A stretch of DNA of 7,576 nt from the NCBI GenBank assembly GCA_937915975.1, contig CALGGL010000322.1, positions 1 to 7,576 of the forward strand, given 5' to 3'. Positions 6,084-7,576 of this stretch are shown one piece after another. The notes beneath the pieces are model-generated. The model ran no database searches. It was given only the letters and a program-made list of their open reading frames with translations, and was not told where the DNA came from. Numbering within the stretch: the first letter of the stretch is position 1; every line of letters begins with the position of its first letter. The position numbers and the translations under genes were made by a program. The stretch is from an uncultured Lachnospiraceae bacterium. GTDB lineage: Bacteria > Bacillota > Clostridia > Lachnospirales > Lachnospiraceae.

Positions 6084-6280
6084 AACCCCAATCTTTCCTT
6101 TCTTATCTCATCCAAATCCAAAGCCTTGCCATATATTCCTTTCAAACTCTTAAATTCCATCTCATCCGCTTCATCTTCAGATATAGGCGTAATTGTGATT
6201 TTGAAAGTTGTATCTGAAAGTTTATCTGTATCAAAAATTCCTCTTAAAGCATCTTTTTTTGCAGTAGTAGTATACGTCAT
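6080..6280 (-). CDS. Antitoxin partner of the PIN toxin
   Basis: A 66-residue protein starts at ATG 6280, preceded 6 nt upstream by AAGGAGGTG. The frame is open further upstream, and TTG 6331 has AAGGAG 11 nt before it, but that spacing is poor. The sequence has a short N-terminal part (MTYTTTAKKDALRGIFDTDKL), a middle strand-like stretch (TTFKITITPISEDEADEMEF), and a charged C-terminal tail (ALDLDEIRKERLGL) of the kind that wraps a PIN toxin in VapB-type antitoxins. I see no clear ribbon-helix-helix or AbrB fold, so its family is uncertain. The role is inferred from size, the 4-nt overlap with the toxin and gene order. Autoregulation through the inverted repeat at 6315-6334 is possible. Confidence 0.75.
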   Translation of the reverse strand: MTYTTTAKKDALRGIFDTDKLSDTTFKITITPISEDEADEMEFKSLKGIYGKALDLDEIRKERLGL

Positions 6281-6286
6281 TGAACA

Positions 6287-6295
6287 CACCTCCTT
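6287..6295 (-). promoter_or_regulatory. Ribosome binding site that fixes the antitoxin start
   Basis: AAGGAGGTG on the minus strand, 6 nt before ATG 6280. Its near-perfect match to the 16S 3' end favours this start over the 43-codon longer open frame. Confidence 0.8.
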
Positions 6296-6314
6296 ATGTA
6301 CTGAAATTTGTTCA

Positions 6315-6334
6315 ATATTGTTTCTAATCAATAT
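6315..6334. promoter_or_regulatory. Possible operator of the toxin-antitoxin module
   Basis: Inverted repeat ATATTG-8 nt-CAATAT between the promoter and the antitoxin ribosome binding site, where toxin-antitoxin complexes often bind. The arms are short and AT-rich, so chance is possible. Confidence 0.3.
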
Positions 6335-6359
6335 ATCGGAAGCTCCTTTTTGTAATATA

Positions 6360-6388
6360 ATTTTATCAAATGATATATTTTTATGCAA
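6360..6388 (-). promoter_or_regulatory. Promoter of the toxin-antitoxin module
   Basis: Minus-strand TTGCAT (6388-6383), 17-nt spacer, TAAAAT (6365-6360; one mismatch to TATAAT). It gives a leader of about 70 nt before the antitoxin ATG. Confidence 0.55.
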
Positions 6389-6416
6389 GGGAAATAAGAA
6401 ACTATACATTATAAAG

Positions 6417-6442
6417 AAAAAATCGCCTTAAGGCGATTTTTT
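6417..6442. terminator. Bidirectional palindromic terminator just inside the cassette
   Basis: The 26 bases are a perfect palindrome: A6, a TCGCC/GGCGA stem around TTAA, then T6. It works as a rho-independent terminator on either strand. On the minus strand it ends tRNA-Ser transcripts 62 nt after the tRNA and before the toxin-antitoxin promoter, replacing the native terminator now separated at 5493-5459. Confidence 0.85.
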
Positions 6443-6504
6443 AACAAATAAAGGGATAATGCCACCATTCAACTTTCCCCTTTAATTTTATAGTGTGTTT
6501 TAAG

Positions 6505-6592
6505 CGGAGACGGCGGGATTCGAACCCGCGTGCCGGTTGCCCGGCTAACTGATTTCGAGTCAGCCCCGTTATGACCACTTCGATACGTCTCC
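6505..6592 (-). tRNA. tRNA-Ser (anticodon CGA, reads UCG)
   Basis: This is an 88-nt class II tRNA with a long variable arm. The acceptor stem is GGAGACG (6592-6586) paired with CGTCTCC (6512-6506), and the discriminator G is at 6505. The anticodon loop is CTCGAAA flanked by GCTGA/TCAGT. The variable arm is GCCGGGCAACCGGC and the T arm is CGGGTTCGAATCCCG. CCA is not encoded. The long variable arm, discriminator G and CGA anticodon all indicate serine. The 3' end is the apparent integration target of the cassette and remains intact. Confidence 0.95.
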
Positions 6593-6601
6593 ATGCTTTT
6601 C

Positions 6602-6684
6602 TTAACGACTGTTTATAAAAATGTACACGCATATCTCGCTGACGCTCACGATATGCTTTGTGCATTTTTATAAACAGTCGTTAA
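6602..6684. repeat. Long intergenic inverted repeat between phosphomutase and tRNA-Ser
   Basis: Perfect 22-bp arms (6602-6623 with 6663-6684) enclose an imperfect inner stem in which GCATAT (6629-6634) pairs with ATATGC (6651-6656). The tip reads about CTGACGCTC. The whole 83-nt unit can fold into one long hairpin on either strand. There is no T-tract after it. The only -10-like sequence for the tRNA (TATAAA, 6617-6612) lies in the left arm and has no convincing -35. It could be a repeated palindromic element, a processing site or a weak terminator for the phosphomutase gene. Confidence 0.7.
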
Positions 6685-6700
6685 AGAAATTAATATTTAA

Positions 6701-7551
6701 TTACAGAAGATGCTCTATCATCTTCATGACTGCCTGGCCGAATTCATCGGATAATCTATCGGCATCAGCAATGCTTGTTCCAACCACACCGTAGTAGAAC
6801 TTTATCTTAGGTTCTGTTCCCGATGGTCTTACGCAGAGCCATGCACCATCCTCGAGGTCATAGTAAACTACATTTGACTTAGGAAGTCCTGTAGGAAGTA
6901 CGGCCTTGTTTATCATGTTGGTGGAAGTATCATTATCATAGTTACGTGCCCAGAGAACCTTGTAGCCGGCGATTTGCTCCGGTGTATTGTTCTTAAGGTG
7001 ATCCATGATTTCCTTTATCTTTTCACTTCCGTCTATACCCTTTAAGGTAAGTGTCTGAATACCGTCCTTGTAGTATCCGTACTTGTCATATATTTCTATC
7101 ATCGCATCCCAAAGTGTCATGTCCTTTGAGCGATAGTAAGCTGCTGCCTCGCAAAGAGCCATGGTAGCAACGATTGCATCCTTATCTCTTGCATGTGTTC
7201 CGATGAGGCAGCCGTAGCTTTCCTCAAATCCGAACAGATATGTACCCTCACCCTTGGTTTCAAAATTAAGTATCTGCTGTCCGATATATTTGAAACCGGT
7301 AAGTGTTTCGATTACCTTTACTCCATAATGCTTTGCTATGGCATCAGCAAGGTTTGTGGTAACGATTGTCTTTATAAGTACTCCGTCCTCCGGAAGTCCC
7401 TTTGTAGCCTGTATCTGGCTTATCTCATAATCTGCGAGAAGACTTCCTGACATATTTCCTGTAAGGCAATGATACTCGCCCTGCTTATCCTTTACATATA
7501 CACCGAGTCTGTCAGCATCCGGATCGGTTGCAAGAACCACATCCGCATCTC
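6701..7551 (-). CDS. Alpha-D-phosphohexomutase (phosphoglucomutase/phosphomannomutase), partial at the contig end
   Basis: This is the C-terminal ~283 residues, with stop TAA at 6703-6701. The readable part starts in DADVVLATDPDADRLG (7549 downward), whose DPDADR is the Mg2+-binding loop of domain 2. It then shows TLTGFKYIGQQI and FGFEESYGCLIGTHARDKDA (domain 3, sugar recognition). Near the C-terminus RPSGTEPKIKFYY is the domain 4 phosphate-binding loop. Full proteins of the Firmicutes PgcA type are about 575 residues, so roughly half is missing, including the catalytic phosphoserine. It interconverts hexose 1- and 6-phosphates for cell-wall or exopolysaccharide precursors. GTG 7540 could be misread as a start. 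The TGA at 7552-7550 that closes the frame uses an adapter base, so the gene is truncated by sequencing and not broken. Confidence 0.92.
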
Positions 7552-7576
7552 AGATCGGAAGAGCGTCGTGTAGGGA
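7552..7576. other. Illumina TruSeq adapter left at the contig end
   Basis: From 7552 the sequence begins AGATCGGAAGAGC, the common start of Illumina TruSeq adapters, and continues with GTCGTGTAGGGA of the universal adapter complement to the last base. It interrupts a conserved protein frame at exactly this point. It is not genomic and should be trimmed. Confidence 0.97.

Larger units (their letters stand above)
5494..6518. mobile_element. Small tRNA-Ser-integrated cassette carrying a toxin-antitoxin module
   Basis: The segment is bounded by exact 16-nt direct repeats 1009 bp apart. The right repeat belongs to the intact tRNA and the left one is a bare fragment next to a terminator. Contents from right to left are a palindromic terminator, a promoter, the antitoxin and PIN toxin genes, and about 150 bases without a gene. 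Base composition differs: a hand count gives 15 G+C in 60 bases at 5881-5940 against 24 in 60 at 4501-4560 in FTR1. No integrase is present, so this is either the residue of a deleted larger island or a cassette mobilised in trans. Confidence 0.6.

Noticed and set aside
6281..6409. 43-codon N-terminal extension of the antitoxin
   Set aside because: It would cover the promoter and the ribosome binding site of the shorter, typical-sized protein, and has no good start signal of its own.
6441..6665. 74-codon minus-strand frame across the tRNA
   Set aside because: It reads through the tRNA-Ser gene and the long hairpin, so it is a chance frame.

Overview
The window looks like the end of a draft contig from a low-to-moderate GC Gram-positive anaerobe of the Clostridia, most likely Lachnospiraceae. 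This is inferred from strong AGGAGG-type ribosome binding sites, TTGACA/TATAAT-like promoters, a lipoprotein instead of a periplasmic solute-binding protein, AT-rich codon use, and the gene families present. No species can be named from the sequence alone. Every supported gene is on the minus strand, so transcription runs from high to low coordinates.

Layout in the direction of transcription. (1) 7551-6701: C-terminal half of an alpha-D-phosphohexomutase, cut by the contig end. The last 25 bases (7552-7576) are Illumina adapter, not genome. (2) 6684-6602: a long intergenic hairpin. (3) 6592-6505: tRNA-Ser(CGA). (4) 6518-5494: a roughly 1-kb insert bounded by a 16-nt direct repeat of the tRNA 3' end. 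It carries a two-gene toxin-antitoxin module (antitoxin 6280-6080, PIN-domain toxin 6083-5667). What looks like the original tRNA terminator is stranded on the far side at 5493-5459. (5) 5427 to the left edge: an iron-transport locus comprising FTR1-type permease (5353-3941), P19-type metal-binding lipoprotein (3812-3204), FtrD-like/DUF2318 membrane protein with paired CxxC motifs (3027-1708), and two tandem FtsX-like ABC permeases (1689-391 and 372 to the edge, incomplete).

The iron locus has the gene content of the Campylobacter jejuni p19 region (FTR1, P19, DUF2318 protein, two FtsX-type permeases, then an ATPase and thioredoxin-like proteins). An ATPase gene would be expected just beyond the left edge. 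P19 would capture iron outside the membrane and FTR1 would move it across. The FtrD-like protein and the ABC permeases probably supply redox or energy-coupled steps that remain poorly defined. The locus appears to be two transcription units. Each has a TTGACA-17-TATnnT promoter followed at once by a similar GTTAG...CTAAC inverted repeat, which suggests shared control by a DtxR/IdeR-like iron regulator.

The best leads for follow-up are the tRNA-Ser-bounded toxin-antitoxin cassette without an integrase, the matched pair of operators, and a hairpin that presents a Shine-Dalgarno sequence in its loop between the FtrD-like gene and the first permease.
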